A stretch of DNA of 64,000 bases, from NCBI RefSeq assembly GCF_000760695.4, contig NZ_JHEG04000001.1:802426-866425 (forward strand). The letters are read 5' to 3'. The notes beneath the pieces were generated by a model. That model was given only the letters and a program-made list of their open reading frames with translations. It made no database searches and was not told the origin of the DNA. Shown in pieces: positions 45,825-54,683 of the stretch (the stretch's first letter is position 1; each line of letters begins with the position of its first letter). This DNA is from Tolypothrix bouteillei VB521301 (lineage in GTDB: Bacteria; Cyanobacteriota; Cyanobacteriia; Cyanobacteriales; Nostocaceae). A program made the translations under genes and the position numbers.

Positions 45825-47102
45825 TCATTTTGTTAAAGACATTTGAATTTTCTTTTGCTGAAACGTTACTATCTGCCTGAGTTTGTTTTCTGATTCTTGC
45901 ATTAAATTATCTAAATACTCTTGTGTATTATTTGTGGTTGAAAAAGCTTTTTTAGTGGTATGCATATGCAAGAGTTGATTGGCAATTGCATCTATTTCTC
46001 TAATAGGGACAATAGCACCATCGATTCCATCTCTGACGATCGAGCCTGAATTATCAGTAGTAATAGTAGGAATACCCGCAAGCAATGCTTCATAAGTTAC
46101 CATCGCTGAACCTTCGCAAATAGAAGGAAGTACAAATACATCAGCCCAATTGTACAAATCTTTCATTTCAGCACGGGGAACTCTTCCCAAAAAAGTACAT
46201 ACATCGCTGTACTCAGTAACACGCTGATAGTTAATTTCCAAGGAACCTACCACTTTACACGTAAAAGATATTTTCCCTTTGATTTGTTTGAGAGCTTTGA
46301 GTAAATAGGGAATTCCTTTCCGCAAGTTTACTGAACCAACAAATAAGATTTTCAACGTCTCATCGTCGTTTTGCTGTACACTTTTAAGATATGAATTTTG
46401 TATCAAGCTTCTTTCTTTTAAGCGACCTAATGGTAAAACAGATATCTTTTCTCCATCCACACCCCTGGCTATTAGAGAATTTTTAACAAAACTAGAGCCA
46501 CAAATAATTCGATCTGCTAAGTCTTGCTCGCGTTGTTCTCGTTCTAATAGTTCCAAGTCAGCCTCACCTACTTTAAAAGGTGAGAGTGACCAACCAGGCC
46601 AGCGCTGCTCTTCTTCTAGTAAAAGTTTGTGTACGAGTGACCATTCAGCAAGTGTTTGATCGAGAACACAACGAATACCTCGTTTTTTGGCATATTCAAA
46701 TAGTTCTAGACATGCACTATTAAATCCATAGATAGTATTGGCATCTCCTAAACCATGTTGAATAATTTGTTGGCAAAATTTTTGTCCTGCCCAAATATAT
46801 ATTTGGGGTGCTTGTTCTGGTGGAGCTTTCTTTAAAGCTTGGAGATACTGATATCCTAATTTTGGAAAGTGAATAATTTTTGCATTTTGCAATTCGGGCT
46901 CGTATCGATCTAAACCTTTTTTTAGGGCATTGGGAAGATGATTGTAAATTCTAGAATTTCGCAATTTACCAGTCAATTTGTTATGACCTGAGTAAAAGTC
47001 AGTATAGAGCCTATCTAAAATACCCCAACGATGAAATAGAAGAGGTTCTTGATAATGTTTTCTGGCTCCTAGTTGTGCCACTAAAATTTTTGAATATGAC
47101 AT
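45825..47102 (-). CDS. Glycosyltransferase, GT4 family
   Basis: 425 residues. The N-terminal SKILVAQLGARKHYQEPLLFHRWGILDRLYTDFY is the acceptor domain. The donor domain has ILFVGSVNLRKGIPYLLKALKQI and the EX7E motif LPSICEGSAMVTYEALLAGIP. It ends 34 bp before the polymerase ATG, suggesting one operon. Confidence 0.92.
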   Translation of the reverse strand: MSYSKILVAQLGARKHYQEPLLFHRWGILDRLYTDFYSGHNKLTGKLRNSRIYNHLPNALKKGLDRYEPELQNAKIIHFPKLGYQYLQALKKAPPEQAPQIYIWAGQKFCQQIIQHGLGDANTIYGFNSACLELFEYAKKRGIRCVLDQTLAEWSLVHKLLLEEEQRWPGWSLSPFKVGEADLELLEREQREQDLADRIICGSSFVKNSLIARGVDGEKISVLPLGRLKERSLIQNSYLKSVQQNDDETLKILFVGSVNLRKGIPYLLKALKQIKGKISFTCKVVGSLEINYQRVTEYSDVCTFLGRVPRAEMKDLYNWADVFVLPSICEGSAMVTYEALLAGIPTITTDNSGSIVRDGIDGAIVPIREIDAIANQLLHMHTTKKAFSTTNNTQEYLDNLMQESENKLRQIVTFQQKKIQMSLTK

Positions 47103-47159
47103 CTTAAATTTAGTTTTTTAGTTAAAAATGCTGTTTATTTTATAGAAAACTTATTACAG

Positions 47160-48278
47160 TTATTTAAGAGATTTCAGTAAATTACTGTAGCGTTCTCCTA
47201 CTTTTTCGGGAGCATACCGCTCAAGATATGCGGAACGGATTGTTTCTGGTGAGACTAACTGTTGCTCAATTAACTTTCCTATTTCCATTAGGCTATTAGC
47301 AAAGTTATCCGGGTTGGCAGATGATACAATTCTGCCCAAACGGGAATCAGCTAAAATCTCTGGTAATGCACCTGCTTTTGTAGCTACAATTGGTCTACCA
47401 CAACCCAAAATTTCTAAGGCTGCCAGACATTGTCCTTCAATATGAGAAGTAAAAGCAAACACATGACATGAAGCGATCGCATCCTCTACGTCTTTATTAG
47501 AGACATTACCATAAAAAACAACAGAGGATTTAATCTCTAAGTTTTGAGCTAATTGTTCAAGTTCATTGCGTAAAGGACCATCACCAAAAATATGTAAGCT
47601 TGGCTTTCGATCTTCTCCATGTACAGAATTAGATTCCTTGATATACTGCTTTTGAAAATTACAAAAAGATTGCAGTAGTAAAGGAATATTTTTATCTTCA
47701 ACTAATCTTCCTAAAAAACCAATTTTTAAATTTTCATTTTTTGGAAAAGGTTTAAGTTCACCAGGAGCATGAGGAATATAAGGAATAACTTCAATTTGTC
47801 CTTTGTATCCAATTGTATGTAAATCTTCAATGAATGAGGATGACTGCACTAAAATCATATCAAAGATATTGAGTGCTTCTAAAAGACGCTGACTCTCTAC
47901 CTTCGTCTGTGGAGGTAAGGGTTTGTAAGGAGTTATATAAATGAAGTGCGTAAAAGAAGCTTTTGCTCGAAGCCGTTTTAAGATTGGAGTAGGAAAAAGT
48001 TTACCAAACAGTACTGCATCAGCTTTTTGAAGCTGTTGAATACCTATTGTCAAAAGTATCCAATCTGGCAAATTCCATTTACAACCCCAACGCCAAGGAC
48101 TTTGAAAAATTTGAACTTTTGCATTCCTAAGAACTTGAAGTAACGGTGATGTTTGACCCCAACATAGAAGCGTACAACGATAACCTTGGCTTTGCAGGTA
48201 GCTAAGCAAATTTTTCCCAAAGGTTTCTATGCCACCTACTGATGCAAAACCACCAAAGTAGAACAATATACTTTTCAT
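47160..48278 (-). CDS. Glycosyltransferase, GT4 family
   Basis: 372 residues. GGFASVGGIETFGKNLLSYLQSQGY is the classical N-terminal GT4 motif. The donor part has GFLGRLVEDKNIPLLLQSFCNF, HIFGDGPLRNELEQLAQNL and SHIEGQCLAALEILGCGRP. Donor and acceptor sugars are unknown. Confidence 0.92.
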   Translation of the reverse strand: MKSILFYFGGFASVGGIETFGKNLLSYLQSQGYRCTLLCWGQTSPLLQVLRNAKVQIFQSPWRWGCKWNLPDWILLTIGIQQLQKADAVLFGKLFPTPILKRLRAKASFTHFIYITPYKPLPPQTKVESQRLLEALNIFDMILVQSSSFIEDLHTIGYKGQIEVIPYIPHAPGELKPFPKNENLKIGFLGRLVEDKNIPLLLQSFCNFQKQYIKESNSVHGEDRKPSLHIFGDGPLRNELEQLAQNLEIKSSVVFYGNVSNKDVEDAIASCHVFAFTSHIEGQCLAALEILGCGRPIVATKAGALPEILADSRLGRIVSSANPDNFANSLMEIGKLIEQQLVSPETIRSAYLERYAPEKVGERYSNLLKSLK

Positions 48279-48307
48279 TTTTTATATTGTGGAAATGTTT
48301 TTTTCAT

Positions 48308-49012
48308 TCACTTAAACAATCTCATAAACATTCTTATAAAACCTCTAACATACTTAGAGAAATATTTAATATAAATGAAATTTAGCAAAGGGATTTGACA
48401 TTGTTTTTTATTAATAAATAAAACATCACCATTATTGTATTTTGAAAATACTACACAAACAAAATCTAAAGATTTTAATCGCTCTTTTATGGCTTCAACT
48501 TCTTTTTGAATGGGAAATGCAAAATCATGGAATTCAACAGTCAATTGTTTGATTTTACATAGTGTTTCATCACTTATTGAATTAAAGAGATCGATTTCTG
48601 CACCTTCAATATCTACTTTTAGCAAATCTACACTTTGGATATGGTGCTTTTTCAGAAAGCTTTCCAAAGAAATTCCTTCAACAGTAATCTTTTCTTGTAC
48701 AGCACTAACAGCCCAGTTCCCTATATGATTGTATTCTGGATTATCTGTTACACAAAATTTTACTGGCTCATTTGAGTGGGAGATTGCATAGTTAAATTTT
48801 CTAATTAAATGTGTTTCCTGAATCTTTTTATGTAAAGAAGGTAGAGCTTCTACTGCATAGCACTGGCATCCAAATTGCTGACTAACTTCATGAGAGAATT
48901 GACCTAAATGAGCACCTAAGTCAAGAACCACAGAGTTAGAGTTAACTAAATTTGCGTAAAAGTGATGACCTCTAATTGAGATCAAACCAGATATATCTTT
49001 GATAGATTTCAT
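48308..49012 (-). CDS. FkbM-family methyltransferase
   Basis: 234 residues. The SAM-binding motif is VVLDLGAHLGQFSHEV, with Glu in YAVEALP, then VDLLKVDIEGAEIDLF, the FkbM signature. Within a glycan locus it probably O-methylates a sugar. It is in line with the flanking glycosyltransferase genes (29-bp gap). Confidence 0.9.
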   Translation of the reverse strand: MKSIKDISGLISIRGHHFYANLVNSNSVVLDLGAHLGQFSHEVSQQFGCQCYAVEALPSLHKKIQETHLIRKFNYAISHSNEPVKFCVTDNPEYNHIGNWAVSAVQEKITVEGISLESFLKKHHIQSVDLLKVDIEGAEIDLFNSISDETLCKIKQLTVEFHDFAFPIQKEVEAIKERLKSLDFVCVVFSKYNNGDVLFINKKQCQIPLLNFIYIKYFSKYVRGFIRMFMRLFK

Positions 49013-49068
49013 AAGCTTAATTGAGGTTGTTTATTGATTGACTTCTTTCAAGGCGTTAAGATTGCGTA

Positions 49069-50739
49069 CTACATGGATGTATCATATGAAACTTCGTACC
49101 ATGTCAGGTCAGATTTTTGAAATTTCAGTCTTAGCCGTTCACCTTTACCGCTCAAATATCGATCGCCGTGACATTTAACAGTAGTAGAATTTTGAGGAAA
49201 TTTTACTTGTGCGTCACTCGCACCACCTACAATCAAAATCTCTTGTCCGTTAACATAGTGCTTGGTACTCATATCTACGCTAATGATTGAATTACCTGTA
49301 TTGTTCAGTACTACAATTTCTTCACATTTTGGCTCAATAATGTATGGAGGGCTCTGCCAGAAATTAGCAATTCCCTGTAATTCTCGTCGTTCAACATTTA
49401 TATATTGATTGTTGCGAAATAATGGTCTCTCATTTGTTAGGCTAGCAGATTGTTCGGGAGTCCGACAATTTTCAAATTTATTGTCTCCTATAACTATATT
49501 TTGTAATTCTCCAAAATAAAAGATACAGGCAGTTTTTTCAAGTTTTTCATTAACAAAATGTGTATTATTGTAAATATAAATATTGTTATTTTCTCCTGTT
49601 AAATTTGCTGTAACCGTTGGATGGTTTTCACCAATAATTTTGTTGTTTAAGAATTCAATATCATTGTTTTTACGACTTGTTAATAAAGCACTATCACAAT
49701 CACGAAAAACATTATCTTTAATTAAAACATGATTGATATCAAAAGCACAAACTCCAGAGAGAGATTTAGAAAATGAACAGTTAGTAATAATATGTTTGTT
49801 AAGCGCTGGAAATTTACCAAGTGTTAAAACTAAACCATGATAAGTAGAGTCTTGAAAGATACAGTTGTCGAAATAATGAGATTTATTTGGTGATAAAGCT
49901 GCATTTTCAACCCAAGCGGTTGCCGTTTGAGAAAATTCACAGTTAGTTACGATTAAATCTGCTTCAATACTCAGCAAAGCTCCATTAGAACCATGCAATT
50001 TACTATTAGATATAATCACTTTTTGAATTCCATCTCCACCACCATAAATGACCTCTCCTCTAAAGTCATGCACGTAAACAGAATCAATAGTGATGTTGTC
50101 TAAAGAGGTATTAAAATCTAAAACAATCCCTTTATGGCTCAGATCCCATCCATCTCCAGTCAGTGGATCGGCTGGCCATTTATTATTCCCTGTGAATCCA
50201 TTTGTACCACCACTTAATTCTAAATTTCTAATGACAACATTTTTTCTTGGTTGTCTGGGATTTAGAGTACCTTGAATCATAATTCCATGACCCCTGACAA
50301 CATTTCCATCAATAACAGAGTAATCTCCGCTACTATGAAGGATTGTTTTTCCAATACCATCACCAAAAAGTACGATATTATCGTAGTTAATAATTAGTGA
50401 AGATGGTTCTTTAACAGTTAAAGACGGCGGAGCAATTTGATATATACCTGAGGGTATATAAATATTTCCTCCACCTATTTTACCAACTGAATCAATGGCA
50501 GATTGAATAGTTGCCGTGTTGGTCGCAATAGTATTAGAGTCGTTCGTAAGACCAATTGTAAGTGTTCCAAATTCTAAAACATTGACATAATTTATAGGTA
50601 AATTTTGAGCTTGTGCAGCCTGCATCAAATTGAAATTTTTGGCTGCTTCTTCTAATGAGGAAGCGTTACGTAGCGATCGTAAGATACTAGCGAAGGAGCT
50701 TAAACTAATAAGAGCGAGCAGAGTACGACGAGCCAACAT
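49069..50739 (-). CDS. Secreted right-handed beta-helix (pectate-lyase-like) protein
   Basis: 556 residues. The N-terminus has RRTLLALISLSSFASIL, a signal peptide with a weak twin-arginine look. The body begins TNTATIQSAIDSVGKIGGGNIYIPSGIYQI, a pectate_lyase_3 / glycosyl-hydrolase-28-like start, and continues with parallel beta-helix turns (LIVTNCEFSQTATAWVENA; HVLIKDNVFRDCDSAL; NIVIGDNKFENC). A polysaccharide lyase, hydrolase or epimerase acting on the EPS is likely, as such enzymes are common in EPS operons. The ATG is 3 bp from the upstream glycosyltransferase stop. Confidence 0.85.
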   Translation of the reverse strand: MLARRTLLALISLSSFASILRSLRNASSLEEAAKNFNLMQAAQAQNLPINYVNVLEFGTLTIGLTNDSNTIATNTATIQSAIDSVGKIGGGNIYIPSGIYQIAPPSLTVKEPSSLIINYDNIVLFGDGIGKTILHSSGDYSVIDGNVVRGHGIMIQGTLNPRQPRKNVVIRNLELSGGTNGFTGNNKWPADPLTGDGWDLSHKGIVLDFNTSLDNITIDSVYVHDFRGEVIYGGGDGIQKVIISNSKLHGSNGALLSIEADLIVTNCEFSQTATAWVENAALSPNKSHYFDNCIFQDSTYHGLVLTLGKFPALNKHIITNCSFSKSLSGVCAFDINHVLIKDNVFRDCDSALLTSRKNNDIEFLNNKIIGENHPTVTANLTGENNNIYIYNNTHFVNEKLEKTACIFYFGELQNIVIGDNKFENCRTPEQSASLTNERPLFRNNQYINVERRELQGIANFWQSPPYIIEPKCEEIVVLNNTGNSIISVDMSTKHYVNGQEILIVGGASDAQVKFPQNSTTVKCHGDRYLSGKGERLRLKFQKSDLTWYEVSYDTSM

Positions 50740-50741
50740 AA

Positions 50742-51902
50742 CTACAATTGTACTAGTAATTTCTCAAGACTTTGAGCGCGAAATTGCCAAGTATTTTGCT
50801 GAGCAAAACTCAGTTGACGTAAGCTTTTTTTGTAGACTTCAGGATTTTTATAAGAGGCTAGCTGCTGGCGTATGTACGTGACTGCATCTTTCGCATTATG
50901 AAAGATCGTAATCCATTTAGGATACAAACGGCATTCCGGGATATCGGTGCTGAAAATCGGGCGACCGCTAGCAATGCCATCCATAATTTTTGTAGGACAA
51001 GCTGCTTGATTAAAGGAGTGATCTACTACGTAGGGAATCCAATTGATTGCAAAAGACCAGTAATAGTGTGCAACTTGGTCAGATGGCACTTTCCCAACAT
51101 TACGGACATTAGGCAATTCAAACACTGCTTTAAGAGCTGCATACCAATCTGCACTTGTTTCTTCGGCAGATACGTCGATACCACCAACAAAAACAAAGTT
51201 GACTTCCGGGCAAGCTTTTACTACATCATAAATTAATTTCCAGTCTAGGCGATTGCCTAAGTTACCTACATATCCAACTGTCATTGCTTCTGGAGATTTT
51301 TCTGGCTGATGATTTAAATAAGTGTTTACAACTCCATGTGGATAATGGTGTATGCGATTGCTTGCATAGGGATGAATTTTTTGAAGCGCTACAAGTTGAG
51401 AGTAGGAAGAGCAGAGCGTAATGGCAGCCCGTTCAATTAATTCTTTTTCTTGTGCTAAAATTCGATCTTTGCGGCTAGGTCGATAAAGAACGTAATCATC
51501 AAAATTATAGTATATTAATCGTTCTGATGGCACTTTGCGAACCCAAGGTGCAAAATGTGGTTCAGAAGCTATGACCCAGGGGCTTTCTCCTGAACTCTGT
51601 TTCAGTTGTTGGCACCAGTTTTTAACGAGCTGTTGTAAGTAGATTCTAAATAGCTTTTCTAGTTGTCCTGCATAGCCAGTAGGCAATGTGTTAATGGACC
51701 TTTTGAGCAGAGATGGGGGATTACGGCTAGACCAATTGGGACGGAGACGATAATAAGTTCGCCAATCATAAAAATGCACAGCGTGAGTGTGGTATTGCTG
51801 AGCTAGAGCTTCTGCCAGACCATAAGCCCAAGGACTGTTTGCACCTAAAAATAAAAAACTAAGTTTTTGCATATTTTCCCGACCTATAACAATCCATATC
51901 AT
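50742..51902 (-). CDS. Glycosyltransferase family 1/GT-B protein
   Basis: 386 residues. GT-B fold: LSFLFLGANSPWAYGLAEALAQQYHTHAVHF, VGYVGNLGNRLDWKLIYDVVKACP, and ACPTKIMDGIASGRPIFSTDIPECR. It lacks the full EX7E signature, resembling glycosyltransferases for which the first catalytic Glu is replaced. A second start (ATG at 51872, MQKLSFLFLG) is possible; the first has a Shine-Dalgarno too close. It ends 2 bp before the beta-helix ATG. Confidence 0.85.
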   Translation of the reverse strand: MIWIVIGRENMQKLSFLFLGANSPWAYGLAEALAQQYHTHAVHFYDWRTYYRLRPNWSSRNPPSLLKRSINTLPTGYAGQLEKLFRIYLQQLVKNWCQQLKQSSGESPWVIASEPHFAPWVRKVPSERLIYYNFDDYVLYRPSRKDRILAQEKELIERAAITLCSSYSQLVALQKIHPYASNRIHHYPHGVVNTYLNHQPEKSPEAMTVGYVGNLGNRLDWKLIYDVVKACPEVNFVFVGGIDVSAEETSADWYAALKAVFELPNVRNVGKVPSDQVAHYYWSFAINWIPYVVDHSFNQAACPTKIMDGIASGRPIFSTDIPECRLYPKWITIFHNAKDAVTYIRQQLASYKNPEVYKKSLRQLSFAQQNTWQFRAQSLEKLLVQL

Positions 51903-51954
51903 TCCCCTAAGATGTAGGAATAAAGATTGGCTTTTTCAATTCAAAAGTGAAGTT

Positions 51955-53145
51955 TTACCAACCACGCAAATCTCTAAGCCAGTAGCCAAGATAAGGCGAT
52001 CGCCCAATAAATTCTCGAATCGCTAAACGTATGCGGGGAGGTATTCCCTGAAAACGGCGGATTGGAGGTTGATAAGCTGTTGGTTGCTGACCTTTCTTAC
52101 TTCTTTCAATTGCTTGAAGAGTCGAAACTTGATGAATGAGAGATTCATAGCCTTTCCACATAACTGCTGCATTGAAGTTGGAGTGTGCGCGTTCAATCAC
52201 GGCAGAATAAAAAGTCTGATAATGTTCACAAGCGTACATAACTTGTGCTGCCAAGGCTCGCATTTTACCTAAAGGTACAAACAGCCCTGTTTTACTTGCG
52301 GTAACAATTTCTTTTGTTCCAGTATTAATATCCCAAGCAATTGGTACACATCCCATACTCATCGCTTCAATAGTTGCCATACCAAATGGTTCAACACGAC
52401 TCAGCATGAGCAGAACCTTAGCTGATGCAGCGACAGAGAAGACGCGATCGCGTGAAACATGACCGTAGACACAAATACGATTGGAATGAGGAATCTTGTC
52501 AATCTTAGCCCTAAACTCTGGCGTTACATGACCAAACCAGTGTAGCTTTCCTGCAAAGCCAAGTTTAACTAGCTGTTTCCATAACTTGAGAACGTCAAAC
52601 GCCCCTTTTGTTGGATTATCGCCACCTAAAAATACAAGTTCATCTTGCCGTAAATTATTAAGTTGTGATTGTTCGGGGAAGACACAGCCGTTATAAATGA
52701 CAGAAAGTTTCTCTGGCTGTTGTAAACGATCTCGAAATTGAATAGCGACGGTCTCGGATACAGCAACTATTGCCTCTAAATTTTCTTCTTCTTTAAGAGC
52801 TGTCTGCCAGTACTGAGGAGCAGTGTCATGGACAACATAAACACATTTAGTGTTTGGAGTTACATAAGGAATGATAACATCAAATTCCCCACAGGCATTA
52901 AAAAACAATACGTCCTGTGGATTCTCCTTCAGCCATTGCAGTAAAGCTGCGGGAGCTTCTGGAGCTGAACCATACAGCCCTAAAGAATCAACTCGGAAAT
53001 TATTCTCAAGATCTATCTTACTAGGCGTCGCAAGCAAGAGCATGGTTGTCTCAAATCCTGCTTTTGCAGCTTGCTGACAACAAGACAGAGCAACAGGCGA
53101 TATCCCACCACTGCGATCGCTAGGAATTAGCCAACACAATTTCAT
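51955..53145 (-). CDS. Glycosyltransferase, GT4 family
   Basis: 396 residues. It starts MKLCWLIPSDRSGGISPVALSCCQQAAKAGF. The donor domain has LVFLGGDNPTKGAFDVLKLWKQL and SRVEPFGMATIEAMSMGCVPIAW (EX7E). It ends with a positively charged tail. It belongs to the EPS run. Confidence 0.92.
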   Translation of the reverse strand: MKLCWLIPSDRSGGISPVALSCCQQAAKAGFETTMLLLATPSKIDLENNFRVDSLGLYGSAPEAPAALLQWLKENPQDVLFFNACGEFDVIIPYVTPNTKCVYVVHDTAPQYWQTALKEEENLEAIVAVSETVAIQFRDRLQQPEKLSVIYNGCVFPEQSQLNNLRQDELVFLGGDNPTKGAFDVLKLWKQLVKLGFAGKLHWFGHVTPEFRAKIDKIPHSNRICVYGHVSRDRVFSVAASAKVLLMLSRVEPFGMATIEAMSMGCVPIAWDINTGTKEIVTASKTGLFVPLGKMRALAAQVMYACEHYQTFYSAVIERAHSNFNAAVMWKGYESLIHQVSTLQAIERSKKGQQPTAYQPPIRRFQGIPPRIRLAIREFIGRSPYLGYWLRDLRGW

Positions 53146-53187
53146 TGTTATTAATATGAAAAAAGTACTTCACGATTTTACAAACAA

Positions 53188-54351
53188 TCAGGATGCTCCC
53201 ACCAATTGAGAGCGGTTTTGGGGAGAGATTAATTCTTCAGAATTAGCGCATCTGTGAATCATCTCAATGTACTGAGGACGCAGCCTATCCCAGCTGAATC
53301 GATTGTAGACGCTAAGGTGGCGAAGGTAATATTTAGATTCACTAAAACCTTCTGCCAAAACTTGGCATATCAAACCCGTTAAACTGTTCGTTAATTCAAA
53401 ATTTGCTAAATATCCCTCCTTACCTACTACGAATTGAGTGATTGGATAATCATGGGCCAGACAAGGTAAACCATGAGACATTGCTTCTACAAGGACTCGC
53501 GGTAACCCTTCACGCAAAGAAGCAAGCACAAAGATATTGGCAATTTTATAGTAATTAGAAACCTCATTATGTTTAACAGTTCTTACTTGAAAATTATTAT
53601 TCCCTAATAATTTCATACCCAATTCAATCACTTCAGATGATTCTGTATCTTTTTGCCCTAATAATAAAAGATAAGGTCGTGGCTCAGGTAGATTAGCAAC
53701 CTCTCGAATGAGATAATCCATCCGCTTATGAGATTTATCAATCATTCCCACAGAAAGGATTAAGGGCTGTTCTTCTGGTAGTCCAAGCTTACTGCGTAAA
53801 TTTTTGCGTTCAGTAGATGTCAGTATTTGTAATTGAGATGGAAGGTGAAAACCATAAGGAACTAAACTTTGTTTTTCTGCTGCTACTCCCGCATCTATAG
53901 CGGATTGCAAATGAAATGGAGTCAATTGCTGGATGTAATTCCATCTTGGAAAAGGCGGGTCTTGTGGAGAGCCATTAGAAAATAAAAGTTTGTATCTTTT
54001 TTTCGTGAAACGTCGCCAGTGCCAAAGGGCGTGTCCCAAGTTAATATCACTAAAATAGATTATATCTGGATTTTGTTGATAGATATATGGTAGTAAACTC
54101 AAAAAAAATGTCGATTGTTCAATATTATAGCCAGTTCTTCCAGTTAGTTTGCCCAATTGATTTGCTTTCCAGTCACTACGCGGTAAATTCCACAATGTAA
54201 CTTCTTTCTCTCGAGTACCTCCATCTCCCTTAAAGAGAGTTAGCTTAAGAGAAGGTTCATTTGCCAATACATTAAAGCATTCTTGCGTAAAAGATTCAAA
54301 ACCACGTTTTACACGACCCAGCCCCGAACAGGGCATAAAAACCTTAATCAT
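53188..54351 (-). CDS. Glycosyltransferase, GT4 family
   Basis: 387 residues. It starts MIKVFMPCSGLGRVKRGFESFTQECFNVL. The donor site has ILSVGMIDKSHKRMDYLIREVANL and ASLREGLPRVLVEAMSHGLP (EX7E). The next gene upstream is 332 bp away, so this may be the first gene of the 39.9-54.4 kb transcription unit. Confidence 0.92.
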   Translation of the reverse strand: MIKVFMPCSGLGRVKRGFESFTQECFNVLANEPSLKLTLFKGDGGTREKEVTLWNLPRSDWKANQLGKLTGRTGYNIEQSTFFLSLLPYIYQQNPDIIYFSDINLGHALWHWRRFTKKRYKLLFSNGSPQDPPFPRWNYIQQLTPFHLQSAIDAGVAAEKQSLVPYGFHLPSQLQILTSTERKNLRSKLGLPEEQPLILSVGMIDKSHKRMDYLIREVANLPEPRPYLLLLGQKDTESSEVIELGMKLLGNNNFQVRTVKHNEVSNYYKIANIFVLASLREGLPRVLVEAMSHGLPCLAHDYPITQFVVGKEGYLANFELTNSLTGLICQVLAEGFSESKYYLRHLSVYNRFSWDRLRPQYIEMIHRCANSEELISPQNRSQLVGAS

Positions 54352-54683
54352 TACGGTACCTTGGGAGATTAACTACTCAAAAATTTGTTGTTTGTGGAGA
54401 AATTAAGTTTCTCCTCGCGTAAATCATGTAACGCTGCTGCGATCGGGGAATTCTATAGCAATACTAAATCATTTGTAAAATTCTCTCTTGCCCCTTTTCC
54501 TTAGGCTCTTTGCTTCTTTGCAGTTTATAATTTTTACAACTCAAATAAGACTACTATCGAACGCCGATACAGTATTGCCAAAAAACCGTTTTCTTCAAGT
54601 TTATTCTACGAGATATAAAGATATTCGAGCTAGAAAGAACGTTTTTTTGTCTTCATTTTTATTTCTGTACGACGCTCTAGAGG
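54352..54683. other. Intergenic region, no gene seen
   Basis: 332 bp, AT-rich. It probably holds the promoter for the 53188 gene and following glycosyltransferase genes. No terminator with a clear stem was found next to the fusion gene's stop at 54684. Confidence 0.5.
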